Source: Brevipalpus yothersi (Eukaryota > Arthropoda > Arachnida > Trombidiformes > Tenuipalpidae). Taken from it: a DNA stretch of 64,000 bases. A program made the position numbers and the translations under genes. Positions 10,346-22,899 of this stretch are shown here, one piece after another (the first letter of the stretch is position 1; each line of letters opens with the position of its first letter). Location: the NCBI GenBank assembly GCA_003956705.1, contig QZCP01000368.1, forward strand, positions 62,001-126,000, given 5' to 3'. A model generated the notes under the pieces. The model saw only the letters and a program-made list of their open reading frames with translations. It did no database searches and was not told the origin of the DNA.

Positions 10346-12056
10346 ATGAATTGGTTTTGCAACATAAGCTATGCCCTAGCTTCGGTAAGCTTTGATAAAT
10401 CTGACCTGTTAATTGGGAAGCTGGATCGATTGAATGATTCCTACTGTTTACACTAATACTTTCAGGCTCCACCTTTGATCTCATTTGATTTTGAAGACGA
10501 TAAAGTGACAGTGAACTTGCGAACCATTCGAATGCTTCTAAGATGGCTCGATGTATCTTCTAGGTAAGATGAGGCGAAGAATCTCAGTCAACTTTACTAG
10601 TTATGCACTGATCCAATTTTTGAAAAATGAATAGATCAATTAGATTCCTCCCGATTGATGTTGGAAATGTGGCCGAACTTGATGCAGAAAAGCTTTTCCC
10701 TAAGAATGTGAGCCTATTGAGTTATTCTCTATAAATCAGATGGAGAAGTGGATTGATTTTCGAATCATGATGATCACCAAAAATGAATACTCATGAAATT
10801 CAGGGAAACATGACTCCAATTCTTTCGGAAATTCATCCTTTACCCATCTTTTCTGATGTAAATCTTGGCTGAAAGGTCATTGAATTTCATTTTTCTTCTT
10901 CACAGAAAGCAGAAATTATAACAGTATTCGTACCAATCTCATCAATCCAGCCATTTGGACATCTAACCCCGATTGTAACTGATCAGAAGATTTCCATGTT
11001 CTCGCTCGCTCCTGAAGCTAAGATAAAACCAAGAGATGTTCTCAATCTTCTTAGCTGGGAATTGTGGATCTTTGGTGCGCTCATCATACTAACAGTTCTA
11101 TTGATGATTCGGATCCTGACATCAAGTGTAACTGGCAACAGTATTTGGAAGATGCTCAAAGCAACAATTTGGTCAACAACCAATTTGATATTTTTGCAAA
11201 ATTTCTCTCCAAAAATGGTCATGAAATCAAAAATCTTTCTGGCTGGTGTGGCTTTATTCATATTCTCACTCATTACAATGCTGAATTGCTTAATCAGCAC
11301 AGATCTCGTAATCGGTGAGAAGCCTTTCACACTCGATAGACTTGAAGATGTACTCGATCCTCGTGCATCAAAATTTGTACCTGCTTGGCGAAAGTTTGGT
11401 GGAGCACATGAAGTATTTTCAAAGAGCAACTCACCGATCAAGCGGAAAATTTGGCAAAAAGCTCAAAAAATAGGTCTTGATAAATGTTTGTTCAATATCA
11501 ATTCGAACATAGTCTTAAATATGGGTAAAAGCTATTCAGATATTCCAGTGGTTAGCTTTGATTATGAAATTCTTTCGTTTGCTATGAGGGTGCACTCTTG
11601 TAGAAAAATGATGCCAATTCGGGGTAAAAAAGCTCACATTGGAAGCGAATCGATCAGTCATGAGCTGCTAAGCTTCCCATATACTTTGAAAAATGACAGT
11701 TGCAAGGTTCAAAAGCAATCAGGAATCAATGCATGGTGAGTTGAACTACTAAAAATAATAATTTGAACTCATTGGCATGCTTTTTTAGGTCTACCGCAAT
11801 TTTTGAAGCAAATTTATTTAATCGGGCATTCTTGGAATCAGTTTTTCTAGAGGCTTTTACAGTTACTGATAATCTATTCGAAGAGTGGAGATGCCTCTTC
11901 AACAAAGATCCTTTCGATCAAGAAAAATGGCTTCAGATTGGGATGCAAAACATGAACAATCTCTTTGCACTGCTTTTCTGTGGAATATTCTTTTCTCTTC
12001 TCATTTTATTGAGCGAAATTGTTTGGTTCAACTGTGTTCATTCGTTCGGTCAATGA
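10346..12056 (+). CDS. IR-like channel protein, unit 2
   Basis: Exons 10346-10384, 10466-10563, 10635-10707, 10906-11735, 11789-12056; 435 residues with all phases consistent. TM1 at about residues 121-142 (WELWIFGALII...), pore helix at about 151-171 (WSTTNLIFLQNFSPK), TM2 at about 180-202, S2 opening with PFTLDRLEDVLDPRAS, last TM at about 402-424 (FCGIFFSLLILLSEI). In iGluRs the end of this second TM carries SYTANLxAF; here the place reads CLISTDLVI, so the gate motif is not conserved. A stretch of about 290 bp in exon 4 (11041-11330) is almost identical to unit 3. Ligand unknown; probably a receptor-channel of the plasma membrane. Confidence 0.75.
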
Positions 12057-13290
12057 TAAACATTCTTCACCCTAGAGGAATAGAGGATTGATTCGATATC
12101 TCATGCAGCATCAAAAAGTAATTGTATTCTCGGCTTAGGAGTTGCAAACTTAAACTTTCGAGAAATTCGAGAGATCAAATTAATTTTTGATCATTTTTTT
12201 TTGTTCAATCACCATAGTAGATGCCTACTATGACTATCATTTCCCTAGCCTTAGACTGGAAAGAAGTGGAGTTTGTTGTATATGATGTATTTCTTCCCAT
12301 CAATAGTTCAAAAATTAAAGCATCAATCGCTCTAGGATTCAATCTCAAATTCCTTCCTCAATCATCTATTTGCCATTCAGAATGTATCAAACCGTGAATT
12401 CAAATTTTTTTGTCAATTCACACCAATTTGCCATCCAATTTCATTCCTATCGATTCATGGTGCTATCACATCGACTTGATGGGTATTTCGGAAGAGATGA
12501 GTGATCAAGCTGTTGCTGGATCTCATTCTTTTTCCTGGTTTTGGTTATATCTTGCACTGTGAGAAAAAGTTCCAGTTTTACAGTTGTGTTTCGATCGTGC
12601 GATATGATAGGCTCCACTGTTGATTAGATCAATACCGAAGGACATTCAGAATGTCTCTCTGAAATGTATGGGAAATGACTCAGCCGATCATATGTTGATT
12701 GTTATCATCCAGGGAAGCAATTGTAGACAGACTTGATTGGAACACTTACTCCTACAGCAAGTGTATTAGTCGAAGTCATTTGGTTCCATTAAGATTTCTG
12801 ACCTCTAGAGTGAGTTTTGAGTTTGTGCTAGCTTTCATTTTTTGAATCAGTGAATATTTGCCATTCATTCTCGGAACATATAATCAATCAAATAACTAGA
12901 TACTTTCATAAATGATATTATATTATATGATATGAGGTAATTGGTTACCATAGCCTCTGTAAAGTAGAAAAGAGATCAATAGCCGATGATCAAACTCAAT
13001 CATGAATTATCCCCTTTGGTTCCGAAAATTCTATTATTGTCATACTTTTCATCATTAGATTGAATTGCAAACCCCACCCCCCGCCGCGAATCATATAAAT
13101 ATGAGGGGAATCCTTTTTTTTTGCTCTCTGAATCAGGGAAAAATCGCTATTCATAATTGCTCATCAATCATGCAGCTAGCCTATAAAATAGCATCATGGT
13201 AGTGAAATGATTATTGATTTGTATAAAATGCGATTGCTGAGCTTTGCAAGAGTGATTCGAATTATTCCCGACCGGTAGTCGCTTACGCAT
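12057..13290. other. IR 3' flank joined to an ENPP upstream-type block
   Basis: 12130-12900 is the IR 3' flank seen also at 5960-6700. 12900-13160 is similar to 22040-22290, the DNA upstream of the ENPP gene ('ggttaccatagcc', 'catacttttcatca'), but no ENPP exon is found here. 13067-13085 is C-rich. No gene seen. Confidence 0.5.
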
Positions 13291-13309
13291 ATGGTACGCA
13301 TAACTTTTC

Positions 13310-13496
13310 ATCTCTCTCTCTCTNNNNNNNNNNNNNNNNNNNNNNNNNNNNNNNNNNNNNNNNNNNNNNNNNNNNNNNNNNNNNNNNNNNNNNNNNNNNN
13401 NNNNNNNNNNNNNNNNNNNNNNNNNNNNNNNNNNNNNNNNNNNNNNNNNNNNNNNNNNNNNNNNNNNNNNNNNNNNNNNNNNNNNNNNNNNNNNNN

Positions 13497-13544
<48 letters not shown>
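13310..13544. repeat. (CT)n microsatellite containing an assembly gap
   Basis: CT repeats at 13310-13323 and 13497-13544 flank 173 unknown bases (13324-13496). The gap was evidently caused by the repeat. Long frames across it on both strands are artefacts. Confidence 0.95.
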
Positions 13545-13546
<2 letters not shown>

Positions 13547-14770
13547 TTGTCTCTTCTCCTTCTGTCAATCTAATTGTCATACAGTCATGCTTCTTGTCAC
13601 AGATTTCTTTCAAAATTCTTTCAAAAAATGATTTTCTTACTTCTGTACCTTGTTAGATTCTGTGCTCTAATTCTCCTAACTTGAGCTGCTGAATAAAGGT
13701 TCATAGTGTTCGGGGTCTCTCGTGACTGGAACGTTGATCAATCAAAATAACTAGAATCATCAGAGCCTAACCACAGACTAACAGATACTACAAGCTTTTG
13801 GATCCCAATGTATTCTAGATCATAACAAGGGCCATGTGATTGGAACCATTTTTCAGCTATTTGAGTTTAATTCATCAAACATATGATGAAGCTGGTCGGA
13901 TGAGAGTGGGTTATCACCAAAAATGAAGCTTTCATTTCATGTTAGCTTTATTTGAGAATCATTTATTGATCTGTGCTTCCCAAAACAGTTGGAAAAAATT
14001 AGCTCTGAGCAGTAAGCTACTTTTTGGCCGATTTTGAGCATGAGAACAATTGTTCTAATCGATCAAATCAAGGTATTGAGCTGAAACGAATTCAATAGTA
14101 TAACCAGGATATTCTCACGCTATTTGACAAACAATGAGCGACTCAATAATATATGTTTCATGAAGATTCTCAACTTACACTTACCTTCTTTCCATTGTGA
14201 GTATTCAAGTGTCAGTCCTAGCTACTTCAATAGTACTTTATCTATGCTATCAGGACTTGGTCATTTTTCGCGTTCAATTTGTACCAAGATTAATTCATGT
14301 AGAAAAGGTACCATTCAGATGGAGATATGCTGATTGAGTGATATCTCTTTCATTCTAATGATGATCATCATTGTTACACGTGCGGCAAGGAGTGAATGGG
14401 GAAGAGTCTCATACTTCCAATTTTTCTTTTTCTTGCTTGGTTTTCAAAAGACACTGATCAGCAAGTCGAAACTAATTATCACCCTGTCATGAACCAGTAG
14501 TGGTAGCTATTCAGATAAAATTCAATATGGTGAAAAATCAATGAGAAACTTCACAATTTTATCAATATTTTTTGTATACTATAAAACTTTGCAAATATGA
14601 ATATATTCATATTTTCTTCTCTATAGAGAAGAAAATACAAAGAATGCCTCCACTCAGAGCTGTGATGTTACTGGAGCTCATGGATCAAGTTTTTCTCTCA
14701 GTCCTTATCACACACGATACTGAAATACAATACTAGTAATTTGAAACAATACTTCACAAACTGGATTCAA
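13545..14770. other. IR upstream block of unit 3
   Basis: About 13560-13760 matches 9150-9330 and 22590-22720. 14120-14500 carries the family's palindrome ATGATGATCATCAT (14358-14371) and CACGTG (14377-14382), then the T-rich stretch. A short frame at 14124-14333 lies in this non-coding block and I do not regard it as a gene. Confidence 0.45.
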
Positions 14771-16477
14771 ATGAATTTGTTGTGTAACATGAGCATTGCT
14801 CTTGCCTCGGTGAGTAAATGATCTCCTAAAAATATGCTTAGAAAAATCTTAGTCCCGATTCACTTTGATTAGATAGTTAAATTTTGCTCAACTTTTGACT
14901 TTTCAGGTTCCCCCTTTGCTCATATTGGATTTTGAAGATGATAAAGTGACAGCAAACTTGCGAACCGTTCGAATGCTTATGAAATGGTTCGATGGATCTT
15001 TTAGGTGAGACGAAGCAAAGAATTTAGGTCAAATTTACAATGCACTTATCGAATTTTTGATCAATGAATAGATTTATGAGATCAGTTCCAATTGATGTTG
15101 GCGATATAGCTGATTTCGATGCGGGAAAGCTTTTCCCTAGCAACGTGAGTCTATCAAATTATTCTCTTTTAATCAGATCCAGTGGTTGGTTGATTTTAAT
15201 CATGATGATCCCCACAAATGAATACTCATGGAATAGTGAGATACATAACTTTTACTCCTTTGAATTCATCATTTACTCATCTATTCCCACGCAAATCTTG
15301 GCTGAAATGTTATCAAACTTCATTTTTTTTGTCAACAGAAGGCAGAAATTATACCAGTACTGGTACCGATCTCATCAATTCAACCAATTGGACATCTAAC
15401 CCCAATTGTGACTGATCAGAAAATTGTCATGTTTTCTCTTGCTCCTGAAGCTGAGATGAAACCAAGAGATGTTCTCAATCTTCTTAGTTGGGAATTGTGG
15501 ATCTTTGGTGCGCTCATCATACTAACAGTTCTATTGATGATTCGGATCCTGACATCAAGTGTAACTGGCAACAGTATTTGGAAGATGCTCAAAGCAACAA
15601 TTTGGTCAACAGCCAATTTGATATTTTTGCAAAATTTCTCTCCAAAAATGGTCATGAAATCAAAAATCCTTCTGGCTGGTGTGGCTTTATTCATATTCTC
15701 ACTCATTACAATGCTGAATTGCTTAATCAGCACAGATCTCGTAATCGGCGAGAAGCCTTTCACACTCGATAGACTTGAAGATTTACTCGATCCTCGTGCA
15801 TCAAAATTTATGCCTACTTGGCGAAGGTTTGGTGGAGTACATGAAGCATTTTCCAAAAGCAATTCACCGATCAAGCAGAAAATTTGGCAAAAAGCTCAAA
15901 AAATAGGTCTCGATAAATGTTTATTCGATTTTAGTCTGAATGTACTCTTGGATATGGGTAAAAGCTATTCAGATATCCCTGTGGTTAACTTTGATTATGA
16001 AGTTATTGCGTTCGCCATGAGGGTGCACTCCTGTGGTAAATTGATGCCAGTTCAAGGTAAAAAATTTCATATGGGAAGTGAATCGATTAGTTATGAGCTG
16101 ATAAGCTTCCCATATAATTTGAAAAATGATAGTTGCAAGGATCAAAAGCAATCAGGAGTCAATGCATGGTGAGTTGAACTACATTAAAAATAATAATTTC
16201 AACTCATTGACACACTTTCCATAGGTCTACCGCAATTTTCGAAGCAAATTTGCTCAATCAGGCATCCATGGAATCAGCTTTTCTAGAGAGTCTTACAGTT
16301 ACTGATAGTCCATTCGAAAAATGGAGATGCCTCTTCAACAAAGATCCTTTCGATCAAGAAATATGGCTCCAGATTGGGATGCCAAACATGAACAATCTCT
16401 TTGCATTCCTCTTTTGTGGAATACTTTTTTCCTTTCTCATTTTATTGAGTGAAATTGTTTGGTCCAGTTTTACGTAG
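14771..16477 (+). CDS. IR-like channel protein, unit 3
   Basis: Exons 14771-14809, 14907-15004, 15072-15144, 15339-16168, 16225-16477; 430 residues. The start exon reads MNLLCNMSIALAS and has the conserved GTGAGT donor. The last exon is 15 nt shorter than in units 1 and 2 because the stop (TAG) follows the final TM directly. Channel core (TM1, pore, TM2) is nearly identical to unit 2 at the DNA level, while the middle of S2 (for example DFSLNVLLD against NINSNIVLN) differs. That is where ligand specificity would be expected. AATAAA lies just downstream (about 16490). Confidence 0.75.
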
Positions 16478-18099
16478 ATGGTCAGTCATTAATAAATATC
16501 ATCCCTCCTAAAGCTACAGAGGATCTATGATAATGTTTTCCAATCTTCAGTGAGAATTGAAAAATAATCAGATCTTCGGCTTAGTAAGCCTTATGAACAG
16601 CTTAAATCTTTGGAAATATTCAACCCAGCTCTCATGATCATAAATAAATTGATTTCATGCATAGAGGGGAAAGATTGCCTCTCGAGTTCAAGGAGATTCG
16701 AATCAATCTAGAGATCAACACCATGATTTACTGAAACGCTGAAGACGGTAGCCTCGATTGCACCCAATCAGACCACGGAATTTTCAACAATTAGCTTCGA
16801 ATTTCAGGCTGATGAGGAGACAAGAAAATCTCGCAACCTTTCTACCATGAATTCCAGGTGTCATGAATCTTTTAAATCAGGATATAGAGTCCTCTTTGTT
16901 CGATAGATGCAAAAAACTCTATCCATAGGTGAGAGATTTGAAATCGCGATTCATATTAAATAAGGAAAGAATCGCAACTCATCATTATCGCTCATCAAAT
17001 CACATAACTAACGGATCTGTTCTCTAAACATTAGCACATTTTCTATTTTCCCAAGCCCTATATTCTATCCATTCTATCTATTTTCCTTTGAATGAAGCTG
17101 CTGAATAAATGTTGATAGTTTTCGGGGTCTCTCATGACTGAAACGTTGATCAACTCAAAATAACTAGAATAATCAGAGCACACTGAATGATACTCATACT
17201 GTTCAAGGCCTCAAAAATAGCATCAGACTAGGAACTAGTCTACTGATAATTCTGGTGTATTATCAAAAAACAAGCCATAGTCATAGCACATATCTAAAGC
17301 CTTGAAACTGTTGGGCCCTCGATTATTTTAGGAGCCATCAATTCAGCTGATTTTCATTGAAATCTTCCTGACTAGATTCCTTTGCTAGATTCAGATTTTT
17401 GGTGAAATATTTTCATGGTTCGAATTCATCTGTTCAGCTGAAATGAGTATATTGCACTGTAGCATCATGATAGTGATTCTAAAATTTGCATACTATCCAG
17501 ATCTTCAAATGTCACTCTTTGCTGTCTCATTAGTACTTCATCTATATCATGTATGGTATTGGGACTTTCTCAATTATTTCTTTGCATTCAAATTTTGCTA
17601 CAATCCAGAGTGATCGATAGAGAGTGGATTGAGGTTTGAGGGTGTAGAATGAGATGGTTTCTTCAATTAAGTTTGGTTCCTCAAAATTCTCGCTAACAAG
17701 TAAGTTTCTCTCCATGTCAACGAGATATCGTCATAGAGTGATATCTCTCTCATTCTAATGATGATCCTCATGAGAGTATGAACATTATGGAAGCTGGAAC
17801 AGATGTTACATTCTTCCATTTTTTAGTTTTCTGCTTTGTTTTTGAAAACACCGATCAACATTTCGGAACTAATCATCAACCTGTTGTGAACAATCAAAAG
17901 AAGATTTAATGAATGAATTTCTCAAAAATATCATGAGAAATCAATAAGAGGCTTCACAATATTTCTTCATAATTATGGCACTGCAAATATGAATGGATAA
18001 AAGAGACAAAGAATGTCTCAGCTTAGTTATGATTCTATCAACGTTCCTGAATGAATTATTTTTCATGTTTCTACCCTGCTACTAAAAAACTGAATTAGA
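16478..18099. other. intergenic with NPC1-type relic and IR upstream block
   Basis: Contains the NPC1-family relic listed separately. From about 17090 it contains the IR upstream block (the 'atgatgatcctcatg' variant of the palindrome near 17757, then the T-rich and 'cctgttgtgaac' stretches). No intact gene seen. Confidence 0.45.
16730..16960 (+). pseudogene. relic of an NPC1-domain membrane protein stalk
   Basis: The sequence can be followed by eye along 7785-8010 of NPC1 copy 2: 'gcctcgattgca..caatcagacca.gga', 'gaggagacaagaaaatct..caacct', 'cgatagatgcaaaaaa'. It carries indels and stop codons (TAG after CTATCCA). Signal peptide, NTD and TM parts are absent. It marks a former NPC1-type gene after IR unit 3. 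Confidence 0.6.
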
Positions 18100-19814
18100 A
18101 TGAATTCGGTTTGCAACATAAGCTATGCCGTAGCTTCGGTGAGTAGGCAATCAGCAAAAAATATGCTTCAATAAATCTTACCTGTTAATTCTCAAGTTGG
18201 ATTAGCTCTTATAAGCTCTTTACACTAATATTTCCAGGCTCCACCGTTGCTCATATTGGATATTGAAGATGATAAAGTGACAACAAACTTGCGAACCTCG
18301 CAAATGTTTCTCAAATGGATGGATGGACTGTCTAGGTGAGATGATGCAAGAATTCCAGTGAGCTTAACTTGTTCACTAGTTGTTTACTAATCTTCGACTA
18401 ATAAATAGATCAATCAGATCAGTCCCAATCGATGTTGGAAGTATGGCCAATCTTGATGCAGGGAAGCTCTTCCCTGAAAATGTAGGTCTTTTGAATGATT
18501 TGCTATGAATCAGATGGACCATTTGATTGATTTAGAGTAAAGATGACCATCATAGAGGGATACTCATAAAATTCCAGAAAACATAACTTTAACTCCTCCA
18601 TATGAGTATCCTCTACCCATCTCCCATGATGTGAATCATGGCAATAGTATCAATTCCATATTTTTTTCATCCGAAGGCAGCAGAAGCTATACCAATACTG
18701 GTACCGATCTCATCAATTCAACCTATTGGACATCTAACCCCGATTGTGGCTGATCAGAGGGTTTCCATGTTTTCTCTTGCTCCAGAAGCTAAGATGAAAC
18801 CGAGGGATGTTCTCAATCTTCTTAGTTGGGAATTGTGGATCTTTGGTGCGCTCATCATACTAACAGCTCTATTGATGATGCAAATACTGACATCAGGCGC
18901 AACTGGCAACAGTATTTGGAGGATACTCAAAGCTACAGTTTGGTCAACAACCAATTTGATATTTTTGCAAAATTTATCTCCAAGAATAGTCAAGAAATCA
19001 AGAGTCCTGCTCACTGTAATATCTTTATTCATATTTTTACTCATCACAATGCTCAATTGCTTGATAAATACAGATCTAGTAATCGGTCAGAAGCCTTTCA
19101 CTCTCGATAGGCTTGAAGATGTACTCGATCCTCGTGCATCAAAATTCATGCCTGCTTGGCGAAAGTTTGGTGGAGTACATGAACTATTTTCCAAAAGCAA
19201 TTCACCGATCAAGCGAAGAATTTGGCAAAAAGCTCAAAGAATAGGCCTCGATAAATGCTTGTTTGATAACAACCTAGACATTGTCTTAAGTATGGGTAAA
19301 AGCTACTCTGATACTCCAGTGGTTGGCTTCGATTATGAGACCTTTATGAGTTTCATGAGAGTACACTCTTGTAGCAAGCTAACGCAAATCCAAGGCAAAA
19401 AAGCTCATATTGGAGGTGAATCGATTGGTCATGAGCTACTGGGTTTCCTCTATAACCTGAAAAATGATAGTTGCAGGTATCAAAAGCAATCAGGAATCAA
19501 AGCATGGTGAGTTGAAAATCATGCCCAACAATTTAGACTGATCGGCATAACTTTTCCTCAGGTCTACAGCATTGTTTGAAGCTAACGTTCTCAATGAAGC
19601 ATTCCTAAAATCAGCTGTTCTAGAGACTTTCACTGTTTTCGATAATCCATTCGAAAAGTGGAAATGCCTCTTCAACAAAGATCCTTTTGACCTAGAAAAA
19701 TGGTCTCAAATCAAGATGCCAAACACGAACAATCTCTTTGCATTACTCTTCTGTGGGATACTCTTTTCTCTTCTCGTTTTATTGAGTGAAATTATTTGGT
19801 TCAACTGTGTTTAA
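18100..19814 (+). CDS. IR-like channel protein, unit 4
   Basis: Exons 18100-18138, 18238-18335, 18409-18481, about 18677-19506, 19562-19814; about 430 residues. Frame and sizes match the family. Exon 4 has an unusual start: the common acceptor CACAG|AAAGCAGAA is replaced by CATCCGAAGGCAGCAGAA. A usable AG then lies three bases later (GAAG|GCAGCAGAA), which keeps the frame and swaps Lys-Ala for Ala-Ala. Splicing may be weaker. The rest of the receptor (TM1, LQNLSP pore end, TM2, PFTLDRLEDVLD, final TM) is intact. It is convergent with the ENPP gene, whose stop is 475 bp away. Confidence 0.7.
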
Positions 19815-20288
19815 TCGTTTGGTCAGTGATAAACATTCTTCACCCTAGAGGGATAGAGGATTGATTCACTCTTTGATGGGAGAAGATGTTCTCGATTGAT
19901 TTTTTAAATAATTTGAGGAGTTTTGGAAATCTTTTGACGCTTATTGAAAATGATCAACTTTCACGGAAGCACTCTGAAAAATTGTGAAAGTAGTTCGATT
20001 GTTCCTTATTAGCTATTGAAAGAAAGCTCTAATCATCTGATGACAAATTTCAGCAATAATAATATTGATACTCTAATCCAATCTAATACAATACAGCAAA
20101 ATAAGACTTAAATTTGACTGAGCAATACATGATTCTTGAATGATTGTAGTGGATTCCCCAATACAGTGGCGTTTCATGATTTTTCGATCAATTTTTACAA
20201 TGCAGGAGTGTGAGAATTCATTTGATTTATTGGAAAAAATGAATAATACACCATCAATACATACGTGTACATGAATTCAGTGTTTATA
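19815..20288. other. convergent intergenic region
   Basis: No gene seen. It holds the 3' ends of IR unit 4 (+) and ENPP (-). A minus-strand AATAAA (20226-20231) lies about 60 bp past the ENPP stop and is a good poly(A) signal. Confidence 0.6.
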
Positions 20289-21900
20289 TCACCCTATGCT
20301 CTGACGGAGAAACCCTTTCGTCACATCAAACGTCCCATTATATCTGTATCTATGATCTGGAGGGAGATTCAAGAGCTTAATCATGAGAGGATATAAATCA
20401 ATATTATAGAAAGTTTTTTTCTGCTCGAAATTCTCATGAAAGTCGGGACCATGTCCAAGGAAAAGGGCTCGTAAGTCCATCAGATCATTATCATACCCAT
20501 GATTACCCCATGTTTTGCCAGGCTTTTTCCAACACTCTACGCAAAGTTCCAAATGATGATCAGCTACCAAAACCAAATCACCTATTCTTCGATTATCTCT
20601 ATCAATCGAAAGAGAAAATTTCAATGAAGAGAGGTTGTATATTACTACTATTTAGTTTGGTAGAACGTTTCGAGGAAATCATTAGAGAGGCCTTGAACAT
20701 TTAAAATTACTCTTAACATAAAGATATGATCAGTAATTGAAGCTGGCTACTTTTCTTGATTCAATTTATTGTGAGATTGTTTCTGAGGCACACAAAAAAG
20801 CGAAACGTTCTGAAAAAAATTGGAAAGCTAGTACTTACCGATATTTGAATCTTTCTGGAATTTCTTTTCGACGATATACTTTGAAGGGTTTCCCTGAAGA
20901 TAGATTTTTGAACATTCCATAAACTTGATCAAATTTTCCCTCTTTTGGCCACACATTGAGCACCGCAGTTGAAGCTTTCTCTACCACATACAGACTCATA
21001 TCGGTAGTTTTGGTCAAATCTAAGGATTCATTTACAATTGCAAAGCCATGATCGCTGACCACCATAAGATTTGTATCTGAATAGAGATGATTTTCCATCA
21101 AACTATCTACCAATATGCCTACCACTTCATCTGCAAGACCAACAACTTTCCAAACTTCATCAGAAAAAGGAGGATACACATGTGATGTTTCATCGGGCTC
21201 ATCAAAATAGATCAGAACGAGATTGGCACGATCATCGACTTTCATCCATTTTATCATCTGTTTTGTATGATTTCGGAACAACTCTTTTTTCTCATTTCTA
21301 TCCATAGTAGATTTGAAAGGAATTTGATAATCTGAATGGTAGCCTTGATAGGTTGACATTGAACCAGGCCACATTATAGTTGCACTATGACCATTCTTGG
21401 ATAACATTTGATTGGCAACCTGAATGATTTTATGAAATGAAATGAATGATTTTGAGATGAAAAATTATCGACTTTCCACCATCCGATATTCAACTCACCC
21501 AAATTGGCCTAGAATAACCGTTATCCCACCAGAATGGACTATTATTTGCTTTGTTAAAGTAAACATCGAATTTGGGATCGTACATGTTGTTGCTCACTAC
21601 GCCATGATTCTCCTCGTATAGTCCAGTCACCATTGACAGATGATTTGGAAAAGTCAATGAAGTGAACATTGGTTTCATCTTACCAAATGAACCAGTCTGC
21701 TTGAGTTTCCATAGGTTTGGAGTTCTCTCCTGCTCGATGTAATCAGGACGGAATCCATCTAGAGATAGAACAATTAAGAATTTGCCAACAGAATCAACAG
21801 GTTTAGAGTCATTTCGAACTTTAACCAGAACCGAAACGAATATGAATGATAGCACACCAGATGAACTCAGAACAGCAACTACTATGAAGGCTGTGTTCAT
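20289..21900 (-). CDS. ectonucleotide pyrophosphatase/phosphodiesterase (ENPP4/5-like)
   Basis: Exons 21900-21499, 21419-20839, 20598-20289 (phases 0 and 2); 430 residues. An N-terminal hydrophobic segment (about 5-27) acts as signal peptide or anchor. The alkaline-phosphatase-fold metal sites are all present: LSLDGFRPDY (first Asp), FTSLTFPNH (the Thr before FPNH is the nucleophile of the family), YFDEPDETSH (Asp and His), VVSDHG (Asp-His) and GNHGYDND (His). It therefore should hydrolyse phosphodiester or pyrophosphate bonds of nucleotides or phospholipid headgroups outside the cell or in a lumen; the substrate cannot be told. Length fits the short ENPP4/5/6/7 group, without the somatomedin-B and nuclease-like domains of ENPP1-3. 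No C-terminal TM is obvious. A relic of its first exon lies at 41545-41640. Confidence 0.9.
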
Positions 21901-22448
21901 GATGACTAGTTTGTTGAGGAAAAAATGAAAAATAAAAAAAATTAATCAAATAGATTTCATCACTGTTCACCGCAACTCATCGATACACACGCTGCAGCCA
22001 TACTGTTACCATGAATTCCACTCCATACATATACTCATCCGAATGATTTCATAAATGATGTTATATTATATATGATATGATATAATCGGTTACCATAGCC
22101 ATGGTAAAGTAGAGAGGAGACCAATAGTCAATGATCAAACTTAATAATGAATTATCCCCCTCGGTTCGGAAGGGGATAATATTATTATTATCATACTTTT
22201 CATCATAAGATTGAATTGTAAACCCTGCAGCGAATCATATAAATGAGAGGAGAATCATTTTTTCTCATTGAATCAGAGATAAATCGGTATCCATTATCAT
22301 TTCTCATCAATCACGCAGCTAGCTCAAAAAATAACATGATGGTGGTCGAATAATTATTCATTTATGTATAATGCGATTGCTGAGCTTTGCGAGATTGATT
22401 TGACTTGTTTCCTACCCAGTAGCCGATTAGGAGACATAACTGTTCATT

Positions 22449-22568
22449 TCTCTCTCTCTCTCTCTCTCTCCTCTTCTTCTTCTTCTTCTTCTTCTTCTTC
22501 TTCTTCTTCTTCTTCTTCTTCTTCTTCTTCTTCTTCTTCTTCTTCTTCTTCTTCTTCTTCTTCTTCTT
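22449..22568. repeat. (CT)n then (CTT)n microsatellite
   Basis: About 22 bp of CT followed by about 32 CTT units. Translation gives poly-Ser or poly-Lys frames on the two strands, which are artefacts. It occupies the same position in the block as the CT repeats at 13310 and 9000. Confidence 0.95.
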
Positions 22569-22831
22569 TTCCTCTCCTCCCTCTGTCAATTTAACTTATG
22601 ATACAGTCATGCCTCTTCTTACAGATTTTTAAGAAAAATGGCATTTTCAAACTTTGCTGCACCTTGTTGAATTCTCTGCTCTATTTCTCCTGATTTAAGC
22701 TGCTGAATAAATGTTCATAGTGTTCCGATTTAAAGAAAATCTCTTATCTAGGAGGTGTAGGTAACAGAAAGCTCGTTTTCAAGAACAGGTGACTCAAAGA
22801 AAGTTGATAAGCTAGATGATTCATTGAAAAT

Positions 22832-22863
<32 letters not shown>

Positions 22864-22899
22864 GAAAGAGAAAGAGAAAGAGAAAGAGAAAGAGAAAGA
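22832..22899. repeat. (GAGAAA)n microsatellite
   Basis: About ten tandem GAGAAA hexamers. The opposite-strand frame (poly Phe-Ser) is not a gene. Confidence 0.9.

Noticed and set aside
10983..11441. 150-170-codon antisense frames opposite exon 4 of the IR-like units (also at 2161-2688, 15416-15874, 40452-40910, 44156-44650)
   Set aside because: They recur only because exon 4 is conserved. The sense strand has the consistent phases, TM segments and splice sites, and the antisense frames have no start context or family resemblance.
13291..13656. long frames through the N gap on both strands
   Set aside because: They consist of unknown bases plus Ser-Leu or Arg-Glu dipeptides from a CT microsatellite.
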